In this document: positions 34,900-46,744 of the stretch, piece after piece
How positions within the stretch are numbered: position 1 is the first letter of the stretch
Layout: each line of letters starts with the position of its first letter
Source: Sitta carolinensis
Lineage: Eukaryota; Chordata; Aves; Passeriformes; Sittidae
NCBI GenBank assembly: GCA_032173965.1
Contig: CM063283.1
Span: 79,548,743-79,612,742 of the forward strand
Reading direction: 5' to 3'
DNA: 64,000 nucleotides
The notes under the pieces: generated by a model
Seen by the model: the letters and a program-made list of their open reading frames with translations, nothing else
Told to the model about the DNA's origin: nothing
The model's database searches: none
Translations under genes and position numbers: made by a program

Positions 34900-36442
34900 C
34901 TTCCCTAACAAAGGTCTTAGTATCCAAGTCCTAGCCATCACACCCACAGTCTATTCTACTAAGGTCAATTTACAAGCCATGACAGTTTTACTGTTTGAAA
35001 GCTGTTGAACAATAACTCGAGGTTATTAGTTTGAACAGTTCTGAACATGTTTACCCCTGCAAAATGAGCTGTTATCTGTTGATCATTTCCTGTCCATGAC
35101 AAAGATGGGGCTGAATAACCAGAATTCAATATCCCTGCATTCAAATCATCATTAGCTCAGCTTGTGAAAACAAGTTTTATAGTTCCTTCTAACAGTACTG
35201 AGGGGAAAAAGGTCAAACTGCTAATCCTTCCTTTTCTCTCTGATAGGAAAGCTGCGTATTTGAAATACTGTAAACCCAGATACATTCACAATATTATGTA
35301 TTCCTATAATTTAAGTAATTCGGAATTATAAAGTTTGTCTGGGCTTTGCGGATATGTATAAAAATATTGCCAGAGGCAGGAATCACTTCTGCAGTATCAC
35401 CATATCACTGGCTCACTGCTTCGCTGCACATAAACCTTATTTCCAATTAGCCTGAGCTCCCAGAGAATCAATCGGAGACCGTATAAACATTCTAAACACA
35501 TACTGTGCATGCCACTTCAAATTTACCACTAACACTTTACTATATTTCTGTCAATTATTCACAGGAAATAGGCCATATTGCACCAAAGTCATGGTTTAAT
35601 AGTGTTTCTTTTTTTTTTTTTTTCTCTAGCCACCAAACACAAGGAGAAATCTACAGATAAACAATTTGTTGCACTTTCTATTTTTATCAAAGAATTACAA
35701 CACATGGTAAAAAGGAAATATTTGCAATCTGATTATCAAATTTAACAGTTTAGTGTGTACTCAGGAGCAATGACACGTAAATAACATTCTTCAAACTTCA
35801 TTCACATAGACAGAAATGGCAGGCCAAAAGTTTTATAAGGCAAACCAGCTGTTTTCATCCTACCCTCACCCCCATACCACAGGCAACATTGGATACCCTA
35901 GAGGTATCCAAAGGCTTCCTTCCATGTAACTAGTCAATCCAGGTTGGGTCTTTCTTACACAATCTTTAAAAATCAGTGTATACATTAAATTTTACCTCAG
36001 AAAAATTACCTGAGAGAAATTCAAAGGGGCAAAATCAGTCTGCTAAAGCTTACAGACTTACTTCTCCCTGATGGCAGAAACAGCACCTGTAATTTCCCAA
36101 ATATTTTAATCATATGCAGGTCTGGGAGGTGACACCTAACAGCTCTTAAATCACAACTCAGTAGATTTGCATATACGTTATTTTCTCAGTCAAAATTGAA
36201 GCTTGATCCCCACACCCTGATGCATTTGAAGCATGCCAAGTACTTCAATCAAAAGGTAAGGAGGAAGGAATACCATGTCAGCAAGCAATACATAGTGAGG
36301 TATAAAACAACAATAAAAATCAGATCATTGTAGGATGGCATTATAGGATGCTATAAATTTATGATAAAAATATACAAGTTTTAATGATCACATGATATCT
36401 CATTCTCTCCACTGGAGAAGTGAGAATCAAAGGGGTTAGAAA
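34900..36442. other. AT-rich non-coding stretch, no gene seen
   Basis: No gene or repeat recognised, apart from a T15 run at 35609-35623. Confidence 0.6.
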
Positions 36443-37530
36443 GATCAAATTGTTTAAGCTGGAAAAGATTTTTGAGATCATCTAGTCCAACCCTTTACCC
36501 AGTGTGGCCTAGTCACCACTAAACCATGTTCATAAGTACCATATCTACACACCTTTTAAATGCCTCTTAGGAAGACTGTTCTAGTGCTTGACAAACCTTT
36601 CAGGGAAGAATTTTATTCTAAAATTCAATCAAAGTCTTCCCTGTAGCAACTTGAGACCATTTCCTCTCATTGTTTATTACTTGGGAATAGACCAATCCCC
36701 ACCTGACAAAAACCTTTCACGTATTTGCAGGGAGTGATAGGCTCTCCTCAAACCTCCTTTTCTTCAGGCTGAACAACACAAGTTCCCTCACAGCACCTTA
36801 CAGCACTTGTGCTCCAGACCCTTCACCGGCTCTCATGGCCTTCCCTGGATACATCCCAGCACCTCAGCATCTTTTTCATAATGAGAGGCCCAAAACGGAA
36901 CACAGCACTCAAGGTGCAGCCTCACCAGTGCTGAGCACAGGGGCACAGTCACTGCCCTGTCCTTCTGGCCACACTATTGCTGATACAGGATGCCATTGGC
37001 CTTCCTGGCCACCTGGGCACCCACTGGTTCATGTTCAGCCACTGTTGAACAACACCCCCAAATCTCTTTCCACAAGGAAGGTTTCTAGCTACTTTTCTCC
37101 CAACTTGTAATGTGCTACATGGGGTTGTTATGACCCGAGAGTAAGACCTGACACATTGCCATGTTGAACCTCAACATACTGGCCTTGGCAGATTCCTCTG
37201 CAGAACCTTGCTGTCCTCCAGCAGATCAGCACTCCTGTTCAGCTTGGTGTCATCTGCAAACTGGCTGAGGGTGCACTTGATCCTCTTGTCCAGGTCACAG
37301 GTAAAGATATTAAACAGGACTGACCTGAAAACAAAGCCCTGGTTAAGACCACTGGTGACTGGCTATCAGCTGGATACAACTTCCTTCAGCACCACTCTCT
37401 GGGCTTGGCCAGTGACTTGGTTTTTTACCCAGTGAACCATGCACCCATCCAAGCCATGAGCCACCATTTTCTCCAGAAGAATGTCATGGGAGACAGTGTC
37501 AAAGGCTTGACTAAACTTTAGCTAGACAAC
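36443..37530 (-). mobile_element. CR1 LINE, 3' half of a long split copy
   Basis: The plus strand runs through the complement of CR1 from its 3' end (GTTTAAGCTGGAAAAGATTT, then GAGATCATCTAGTCCAACCC), through the CTAAACCATGTTCATAAGTA block, the TTGTGCTCCAGACCCTTCAC region and the reverse-transcriptase core (complement of CTCAGTAAGTTTGCAGATGA seen as TCTGCAAACTGGCTGAGGGT), to the conserved catalytic-domain segment GTCAAAGGCTTGACTAAACT. The copy is then broken at 37530 by an LTR and resumes at 38120. Frameshifts and stops throughout make it inactive. It is the longest and best preserved CR1 in the window. Confidence 0.93.
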
Positions 37531-38113
37531 TGTGGCAGTGTGTTTTTTGAGTTTTAAATTTTTATACTGTGAAATGGTTCGTTCTAGGTACCCCCCATGT
37601 TCTTTCCCTGTTTGGTTCATCCTGGTTAACTCTCGGACCCTGTCTGTCACTCTGTGACCACGCCTTCAGCCTGGAAAGTTCTATCAAGTTCACAGAGAGA
37701 TTGGACAGAGTCTAGGGTCCCTCCCCCTGCTGTATCCTGGTTTGTTTCCCTACCTGTCATTAAGTTAGAGAGCCATCTCCCCCGCTTGTCCCTAATTGGT
37801 CCCGAGTCAAACCCCACCCCTGATTCTTCCCCCTTGATACGGTGCTGCACTGTGGTGCTCTGGGGGTTTGTGTGGGGGTTTTGCTAGAGTTGTCTGTTGT
37901 GGCTGAGGGTGTTCCCACTGTGGGACAAATAAAGTCAGTGGTTTGACCCCGAGCGGAGCCTCCCTCTCTCTGTTCCTGCTGTCCTTGTCTACTGCCTGCA
38001 GACAAGCCAAGACCCACAGGATTGGCAAGGTATGTCCTGTCACCGAGCCGTACCCCTGCTGCTGCTGTGGTGCCGGGGCTGGCCGAGGCAGAGATCCAGC
38101 AGACACAGCTACA
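37531..38113 (+). mobile_element. 583-bp solo LTR, ERVK-like, inserted in CR1
   Basis: Starts TGTGGCAGTGTG and ends GCAGACACAGCTACA. It is flanked by perfect 6-bp copies of GACAAC at 37525-37530 and 38114-38119, as expected for ERVK-type integration, and the flanking CR1 sequence reads continuously across the site (AGACAAC joins to AGCCACAGTCTTTCCC). A polyadenylation signal AATAAA lies at 37928-37933, about 185 bases before the end. The LTR is clearly richer in G+C than its surroundings. Only one LTR is present, so the provirus interior was lost, presumably by LTR-LTR recombination. Long frames seen here on both strands are incidental. Confidence 0.93.
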
Positions 38114-38978
38114 GACAACAGCCACAGTCTTTCCCTTTTCTACTAAGAGGTCACTGTAGAAGTCAATGACCACTTTTCCTTGAATTATGGAGGTTTCATT
38201 CTGCTTCCTGATCCTGAATTCCATCCAGCTCAGTGGACTAGATACCCTGAGAACAATTGTTCTTACTGTTACAGAGTGAGGCAAAGAAGGCATTAAGTAC
38301 CTCAGCCTTTCCATCATTCTTTATTGCTATGTTGCCCCACATCCAGTAAGGGATGGAGATCCTCCTTATCCTTTCTTTTGTTGCCAATGTATTTAGAAAG
38401 ATCTTTTATCATCTTTTACAACAGTTGCCAATACAAGTTTGAGTTTGCTTTAGTTCTTTTAATATTATCTCTGCATAACCTCATGAAAACTTTGTAGTCC
38501 GCCTGAGTTTCCTGCCTCTTTCCTCAAAGGTTATAAACTCTCTCTTCTTTTTATCTTGAGCTCAAGAGAAAGCTATCTCTCTGTTCAGACCAGGTTGATC
38601 TTCCTCCACTCTGACTGGTCTTTTGGCTCATGGGGATGGCCTGCTCCTGTGCCTTTTAAATCCCCATCTTGAAGAATGTCCAACCTTTCAGGACTCTTTT
38701 GCCCTTAAGAGCTGCACCCCAAGGGACTCTCTCAAACAGTCCCCTACAGAGACCAAAGTGCCTTCTGGAAGTTGAAGTTCTGCTAACCCACCTCCTTAGT
38801 TCTCTGGGGATTGAAAACTGTCATTTTGTGCCCTTCACACCCTTCAACCATCACATGACTCACCAGTATTTCTCTGTGCACAAGCAATAGGTCCAGTGGG
38901 GTACCTTCCCTAGCTGGCTCCATCACCAGGTGTGCCGGGAAGTCCTCTTCCACACACTCTGGGAACTTACTATACTGT
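38114..38978 (-). mobile_element. CR1 LINE, 5' half of the split copy, with internal deletion
   Basis: After the LTR and its duplication GACAAC, CR1 continues for about 40 bases (CACAGTCTTTCCCTTTTC to AAGAGGTCAC), then jumps near 38154 to a more 5' part of ORF2 (CACTTTTCCTTGAATTATGG). From recall of the consensus, roughly 400-500 bases are missing at that join. The copy goes on through GAGGCAAAGAAGGCATTAAG, TCAGCCTTTCC and CTTGAAGAATGTCCAACCTT to about 38978. No intact frame remains. Confidence 0.88.
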
Positions 38979-41900
38979 TTCTATTTTTGACACTGGAAAA
39001 AAAAAAGGTGCTGTAGGAGACTTATCTATGTGATAGAGTGATGTTGACTCTCTTTATATGAATGGTTTAAATATTAAAATGGATTTTTCAATCTATTGAC
39101 TTTTACAAGTATAATTTTAGAAATTAGAAATCTCAGAAATCAACTTACTAGTCAGTTTTTTTCATTTAGCTTACATTCATCATATCTCACTACTCTTGGT
39201 ATGATTTTGAATTGCTTCCCTTTCTTCTATTTCTAAATGTGCTAAAGAAGTGCCATTCCAAATCCACAGCTCAATTATTTGTGCAGCAAGGGATGAATTT
39301 CACACAATGTCAGAATTTGGCAATATTTTGATTCTGCTTTTAACTACAGAAGAATAAAATACCATGGGGAATGCAGTGATGAAGAGTTGAGAATAACATT
39401 CTGTTGTTCGGTCTTCATCAGAAAATATTGTGCATCTGGTTGTGGGGTACATTTCCATTCAAACCACTGGAAACAGAACTTATGGTTAGCCCTCACAACT
39501 GCAATTCTTATCATCCTTGGGGATTTTTCATTTGTTTTTCTATTTCTTCGCCTCTATGTACATTTTACAGAGGCACAAAATCCAGGTTTTGAACTCATTT
39601 GAGTCTAACCTCATCTTCATCCTTACTTCTCCAAGTGAACAAGAGTAATATTTACATATATTTAAATTATTAAATAAACTCTTAAATACCTGATGTCGGT
39701 ATTCTACAATGTTAAATTGATTTTTGAGTATTAAAACTGGAAGAATGAAAGAGGAAAAGGAAGGTCTACTAGGGAGAGTTCCTTGTTTTAGTTTAAACCT
39801 TGACTCCATAAAACACAGAAGATGTCTATGGAGTGGAACCCTTAATTCATTTGTAGTTAGACAACTAAGACATTACCCTGCAAGGCATGATCAGATCTTA
39901 CTTTTACTGAGGGCAAGGCAGTTGAAGATGATGATCTGCTTTAAAGTAAACAGGCTCAGGGACAAAAGCATCATAGCAATTTCTTTTTATTTTCACCAAT
40001 CTAATCCAGTCAAGATCCTTCTCCCTGACATGAAGTGCCCTAATCTTGCTGCCTGCTCTCCTTTTTAACCCTTTTCTATCTTTGATGTTTGCAAGTAAAA
40101 CTTTTTTTTACACAGATAGATACCTTGTTACTCATCAAGAGATGTGATCAAGACCTCCCTCTTGGGGTGTGGGAGTTCTTGTATTATATTCCCTTGATCT
40201 AGAGCAATCACTTCCTCCATAGATACCCAATCGTAGAGCTCCCAAAGTAAACACTGACATTCAGGAGCTCAGTAAAGTTAACGCGTGGATTCCCATATGA
40301 ATTTCAGAAGACCGATGCCCCATATAAGTGGGCACAGAATTCTGCCTAATCTGAAAGGATTGAAAGGATCCATAATCTATTGACTTCCATACAGGGAACT
40401 CCAGACTGTTGTCTTGATAATTTAAAGAATTTATCAGCCATTATTCAGCAGCCTCTGCCTCTCTCATTACTGGTACAAAATACAAATCAATTTAATGTGG
40501 TGTGTTTGCACTGATGATTAGGGAACTTCAATACTTAGATACTGCTTTTTCTAACTTAGGTGATCTGAATATTACGTTGGATATTCAAAGAAGAAAAAGA
40601 AAAGTATTTAGAGTCCCTTTGAAGCCTGATGGGATCCCTTCCCCTGCCAATGCCTTAAGTTTTCTCATTAGATATAATAATTTCTGATATGTTTTTATAA
40701 AAGCAAAAAATAAACCTAAAACCACACAATGCAAAAAGTAAATTCAATGTAAATATTGCTACAACACAAAAATATTGATTTATCTTAATTTTTCTTCATG
40801 TAAAGTATTTTCATTTTCAAGCCATTCTTTTTCAATTGTACACATTATACAAATAAATTAAAACCAACCTGAAACCCATAAACTTCAGTGTCTTGTGAAT
40901 GAGGCCATCCATAAAAAAGTAGACTATTACAGTAAAATCTATCTTTCTCAGATGAGGAATGAAATAAAAAATAGAATACTGCAATTTGTTGAGACTGTGG
41001 ATCTCAAAGACACCTGACATTTTTCTGCACTATTAATTATTAATTTAAGGCTCTGGTAGAATCATTATAAAAACAAAAACACCGAACACATGGTGTTTGG
41101 TTTTGGAAAACATATAGTTTAAGCAAAAAATAAAAAGTAAACAGCAGAAATTTAAGAGATTTTAGGAGAGAAAATACTAGTGTCCAAAATTACTTTAAAA
41201 GGCATGTTTTAGTTGTTAGATCAGAGACTGCTGTTTTGTGAAAACTCTTCAACAAGCATTTTCCCAAATATTTATATTTCAGTGCAATCTTATATTTTCA
41301 AAGTTGAACTTCATCTAAACAGTAAAAATATGTTAGGATATATTAAGATACAATTTTTAAAATGGAAGTAAAAAGCATTAGCTGTATATATATATCATAC
41401 TGAACCTGGTTGTTCATTCCATGCAAATCACAAATCATCTATTTTGTTTAGAAAGCAAGCCTGCAGGTTGCAGTGGCATAAATGAGAAGCACTTAGTAAG
41501 GAATTGAATTTTTTTTGCCTTCTATTACAAGGCTACTTTTGCTGTGAAAGATGTTCACTTCATATGGCAATTAAAGGAAAAAATCATCTATGGTATTAGT
41601 AGAAATTCTTTCAGGTTTGGGGTGGGGTTTTTTTTGTTTGTTTCTTTGTTTTTTGTTTGTTTGTTTGTTTGAACAGTATGTATTCAACTTTTTTCTTGAG
41701 AGTAAGCAATGTATTGTATATTGTGTTTAGAATAGGAATGCTGCGGAGGAGATCCTGTCCTATCACAGTTTTGTTCCAGTAGCAAACCTAGTAAATGTAG
41801 CAGTGAATATCTATCACTTTGTCTCGTGTAGCTCATCAACACCTCAAATTGTGATGATTCCTTTAATCTTTCTGAAAACTGTTGATTTTCTTAATTTCTG

Positions 41901-44900
41901 TGGTATGAAACTTTCAGATTTGTGGGAGCTGGATGGGAATCTGATTCCAGTTAAATGACTGTACGCCATACATATCTTTGAAATATACAGACAACTGTAT
42001 TATTAAATGAGACTTTTAGACATTTCATTACAAAGAAGATAAAATTTCCATAGTATATATTACAGTTCTCAGCAGAAAAACAGATCAAAGAGTCACGTCA
42101 TCAGAAAATGCTGTATTAAATGGTTGTTTACAAGAAGCCTTTTAACTCTATCTCTGCAACAAGAAATCATACAAGGCTGGATGGCTGCAGACATATTGCA
42201 GACTAAGTGCAGACAATTTATTTGCTGCAACCCTGCATTCCTGTAATGTTTCTTTTTGTGTCCTTTAGAGTAAAGTGGAAACACAAACAGGAAAGTGTCT
42301 TGCTTTGTGAAAAATGAATGTGTCTGAAAACATGAGACAGTGAGAACAGCCAAAATAAGTGATCCAGGGCTGTGGAGCACATGAAAGAAAATGGGAGAGA
42401 GGTTCTTTATAATGCCAATTTAATCAGACCTTTAGTCTCAACAGCCACAGCAGCCAACAGTTGAAATGAAGATATCATGCCGTTATTCATGTTTGGAATT
42501 AGATCCTTTTTTGAAGGAAGGCGATATGATCTTGTTCATAATGTAGCTTTAGGTTTAGCTAGCTCTAAATAAAAATGTAGCACTCATTACTGTGTATCTG
42601 ATCCACTAGCACTCCTAAATGTCTCTTCCTAATATACTGATACGAATATCTAGTATCATACAGGTTTTCCTCCTCCTTCATAGTATCATTTCTGGAGATA
42701 AAACAGAGTTAGCAGAATCAGTTGGGATTATTGCTGCAGTGGAGGATCTTGTAAAGCACAATGTGAAGACTGATCTGCCTTATTCTCATGATTCTTTAGA
42801 TTATAATCTCTTAATCCTTTTCTTTCAGCAAATGTTTACATATAGGAGTAATCATTTACTTTATATAGGCATCACAAAATGAATGCGTATCCACTTATCA
42901 ATAATTGGTATCCAGGTAGTCTTAAAAAGAAAGTATTATTTCACATTTTCTTTTTGTCAAAAGCAGTGATAGACTGTTGACTGTGACCTTACATATGTAT
43001 GTTGACCAGGAGTCCCTGAGAAGATATGCAAACTCCATGAAGCAGATATGCTGACAAGAGATTGAGCTCTCGAAGTATGTAACGTTTCACCACATTCTAT
43101 TGAGATATCAACGTGATGGTGACAGCTGTAATGACAGGTGACAATTTGTGGCACCAAGCATAGCACCAACACTTTCTCTGTGACACAAGTTTCACTGTTT
43201 TTTTATTGAAACATTAACCAAAGGAACCTCTGTGGCTGGTGGTGCTCTGTGTAGCAGGTTCCTTATGTTAGTAAACAGGAGGTCTTCTGAAACTTCGGTC
43301 TTGGCACCTTGTCCTTAAAGGGCTGAACTCATTGTGATCCTCAGTGCTTTCAGCCTTGAATGACAGAATGCTAAGTGATAAGACTACTTGAAATTGTAAT
43401 AAACAAACATGAACTGGGGCCAAAATCTCCTCAGAACTGCAATGCAAATTATTTTACTCTAGGACGATACATAAAGAGAGAATACATGCCCTCAGAGGGA
43501 ATTTCTAAGTTCAAAGGGCATAGATAATAGTGAATAATCTGGAAGTTCGTGTAGCAGAGGTAGCCAACATACTTTCTGCAAAACTCCTGAGCCAGTCTGG
43601 TGTCCTGAGTACAGTGGCACTCTTAGAGGAGAATTGACATTCACTAGTCAATTTAGTCAACTAGTAAAATTAGGTTATTCTGTAACTTTGAATCAATCTG
43701 TCACGGCTTCCAAAGTTCTGCAAAATGGTGAGGATCAGTGCCAGTAGCTTTCTGAAGCTGTTGATGCCTAACACAATGGAGGCCATTCATCACATTTCCA
43801 GAATAAACTGTTTTGATGGTAATAATAATCTAACAACTCTTGGGCTGCTACTGCCTTTATATAGTACAGAATTTTCCCTCTTGAAAACCACTGAAATTGC
43901 AAACACACCTGAAATCAGACCTGATTTTCAAATGGAATTTTCAGTCAGTGCTGGAGATGCTAAGGAAATTATTTGTCTATAGTTTATATTACAGAAATGT
44001 AATGATAAATTAGCTAAAAGTAGTAGTAGAATCTCATTTGGTCAAGGGAAGATACAAGAAGGTGAACACAGAGAAAACTGCTAATGCTCTGGTGTTTGGG
44101 TAGTACCAGATTTCATTTCTTTTTGACGCAGTGACCAGGACATTGCTAAACCTCATCAACACTGATTTATGAAGCCAGATATAGATAAGATGGGAACATG
44201 TGGAATAAGCATTTCAGTGTTAACAGGGACAGAATATTGTAGATAGAAACTTTTATCACTGGATGAAAAGGATTTATCTCTGGATGCCTTGCTGTGTGTA
44301 CAGGAAAATTTCCCTGGAATTCTAAAGTATTTGCATATATGCAGACACACATTATCTGAATACATTATTCATATTCAAATTATTTTAGTCATTAAAAAAA
44401 ATCATCCACTGAAGGAACACAGTTCTTCCAGATGCTCAAAATAAAAGTGATGTGACATATAACCAATCATCTGACAACATACTGGTATGCAAAATGTCAG
44501 GACTTAACTTTCTTGTTGAAGTAATTTTCTTGACTGCCTGCATGAAGCTCTCTTGTGGCAGTTTGCCTTTCTGAAATTTATGGATTGGATATATGAAGAA
44601 AAAAACAGTGATTTGTCTGTCGAAAAATGTATTGATTTAAATAAGCTATCCTGTATTTCCTGTTTCAGAATAATGTAGTGCCAATTTAATGGTCTATATA
44701 AAGTCTTTCATCTGTTATTGAATTTCAGTGTACTCTTCTGGAAAGACTTTTACCATAATTAGGCCAGTAGAAGCAACAACTTCAACAGAGAGCTTTATTA
44801 AACTAAAAGACAACTTGGGCTCGTGAGAAACAGTGCATCATAACCAAATAAATGAAAATTACTCTAACCAGAATGGAGAGAAAAATATAAACACTACAGA

Positions 44901-44968
44901 ATACTTAAATTTAGAGGTAAAAATACAAAGGAATATTTATAGCATTTTTCCCCCGCTTTTCTTCTTTC
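38979..44968. other. AT-rich non-coding stretch, no gene seen
   Basis: No gene or transposon recognised. A T/G-rich (TTTG)n tract lies at 41619-41672 and an AT dinucleotide patch near 41384-41395. Frames up to 114 codons (39724-40068) show no motif. Confidence 0.6.
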
Positions 44969-44973
44969 CCTTC

Positions 44974-46744
44974 TGTCCTAGTTTGACCAACCCACAAAAA
45001 TAAGCTAGTTAGGTTTGAGATTGGCATTTTATTAGACCAATGGGAAAGCATTTTCTAGTTCTTACTACATATGAAAGAAGCCCGAGAAAAACTCTTTCCT
45101 TCCAGCTGTTGGGGAGCGCACACCTCTGCCCTCTCTCGGCCTGGGCTGAGTGGGTGGGGGGGAGGAGGCCGCGGGCGAAATGCGGGCGGGCCCTCTCGGC
45201 CCGGAAGAAATTCTTGATTCCTAGAAGAGTAGTGAGCGGCTGCCGAGCCCTCACCGAGGAACCCACCGGGCCCCATCCCAATAGAGGCAAAGGAGCCGAC
45301 AGTACTTGCAAATCTTTTGTTCCAGTCGAACACCAAACCAGGCTGGCCTGAGGCTGTGTCGACATCGGGAACAGCTGTGCAGCGAGACCAGCACCTGTAT
45401 GGGCACCAAAGGAGCTGAGCATGGGACAGCACCTGTATGGGCACCAAAGGAGTTGAGCATGGGGACAGCACCTGGATGGGCACCAAAGGAGCTGAGCATG
45501 GGGACAGCACCTGGATGGGCACCAAAGGAGCTGAGCATGGGGACAGCACCTGTATGGGCACCAAAGGAGTTGAGCATGGGGACAGCACCTGGATGGGCAC
45601 CAAAGGAGCTGAGCATGGGGACAGCACCTGGATGGGCACCAAAGGAGCTGTGCATGGGGACAGCACCTGTATGGGCACCAAAGGAGCTGAGCATGGGCAC
45701 CAGCACCAGTGGCCCCCGTGGTTCCTGCTAAAGGCGGCCCGTAGCCAGGGCTGACCTGACCTCCGTTCCAGACTGAAAACAGCTATCACAGCTCACATAG
45801 TCAGCAAAAGAGAACGTAGCCAGCAAAAAGAAACAAAGAAACTTTGTTTCTAATACAAAACTTAGACTAAATGGACTTTTTTTTCAACGTTACAAGACTT
45901 TGTACTCAAAAAACCCTAATTCTCTCTTAAACTAAAAGAAAAAAACAAAACAAAAAAAAACTTGGTAAAAGCAACCACATAAAATTAAAGTCAATAAAAA
46001 AAGAATTAAATTTTAGATTGAAAGAATTTTGAAAAGTTTGTCTTAAGCTTAAGCTGTAAAATTCTTTTGTAAAGCTATAGCAAAAATATACTTAATATAT
46101 CAAACTTTAAGTTTTCCCCAGTAAGTTCATAAAATGCCTTAGAAAATTAGTAGCATTCTAGCCACAACCATGAGCAGAGGCACCAGTGTTAGAAGTTTGA
46201 TGAGAAACCTCAGCCCCAAGGATAAAAGGGGAAGACCTCTATGCAAAAAATAAGTAAAAAGATGCTAAAACAGCTCATTCCTTAAAATAGCACCCCAATA
46301 AGCTAACATAGACCAAAAGCACAATTGTGAAGAAAAACTGTAAAAGATAAGAAAGACTTCATGAAAGCAAATCTCAAGCACCTGCAGTTTATGAGAAAAT
46401 GAAGCCACAAAAATTCTTTTCTTGTAGAAAGCTTTCCATAACATTAGCAAAAAATGCTTTTTTCTCTAAGTAAACTAAAAAACTATTTGTATAAGTGAAA
46501 AACTAACTAAAATTTTTAAGCATTGCTGTCTTTATTAGTTAAGAGAAGAAAAAGTGTGGAGAGAGGAGTGATCTAAATGTTCCATCCTCATTCTTCTTGT
46601 TTTATTCTTTTTAGTATTAGTTAATAAATTCTTATTACTTTTAAACTTAAGCGTACTTTGCTCTTAATTAAAAACTTTAAAATTGGCAAAAATCAAAACA
46701 AAACAAAAATTAGTGTTTCCGCCCAGTTTCAAATTGAAACAACA
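44974..46744 (+). mobile_element. Unrecognised 1,771-bp LTR-like element
   Basis: The segment starts TGTCCTAGTTTGACC and ends TTGAAACAACA, so it has the TG...CA form of an LTR, and it is flanked by CCTTC on both sides (44969-44973 and 46745-46749). A 5-bp duplication fits ERVL-type or gypsy-like integrases. A polyadenylation signal AATAAA at about 46623-46628 lies some 120 bases before the end, giving a plausible R-U5. The body is a mosaic: an AT-rich start, a GC-rich part (about 45100-45770) with a 39-bp minisatellite, then 900 bases that are strikingly A-rich on the plus strand. The two ends are not copies of each other, so it is not a small element with two LTRs. I do not recognise the family. 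Plus orientation is inferred from the AATAAA. Confidence 0.6.
45389..45699 (+). repeat. 39-bp minisatellite, eight copies
   Basis: Eight head-to-tail units starting CAGCACCTG and ending GCATGGGGA; the first is 38 bases, the others 39, with a partial CAGCACC afterwards. Units differ at a few positions (TGTATGGG or TGGATGGG; GAGCTGAG or GAGTTGAG). Units 2-4 and 5-7 repeat the same order of variants, so the array also has a 117-bp period. Because 39 is divisible by three and the unit lacks stops in several frames, long frames of up to 244 codons appear on both strands. These are by-products and not proteins. Confidence 0.95.

Noticed and set aside
37760..38317. 185-codon minus-strand frame
   Set aside because: Spans the antisense of the 583-bp LTR and CR1 sequence; no domain, and it crosses an insertion boundary.
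45389..45699. CRISPR-like periodic array
   Set aside because: Units are contiguous with no unique spacers, and the DNA is vertebrate; it is a minisatellite.
45055..45789. Long frames on both strands (up to 244 codons on minus, 141 on plus) over 45.0-45.8 kb
   Set aside because: They arise from the 39-bp minisatellite, whose unit is a multiple of three and lacks stops in several frames; proteins would be 13-residue repeats with no recognised domain.
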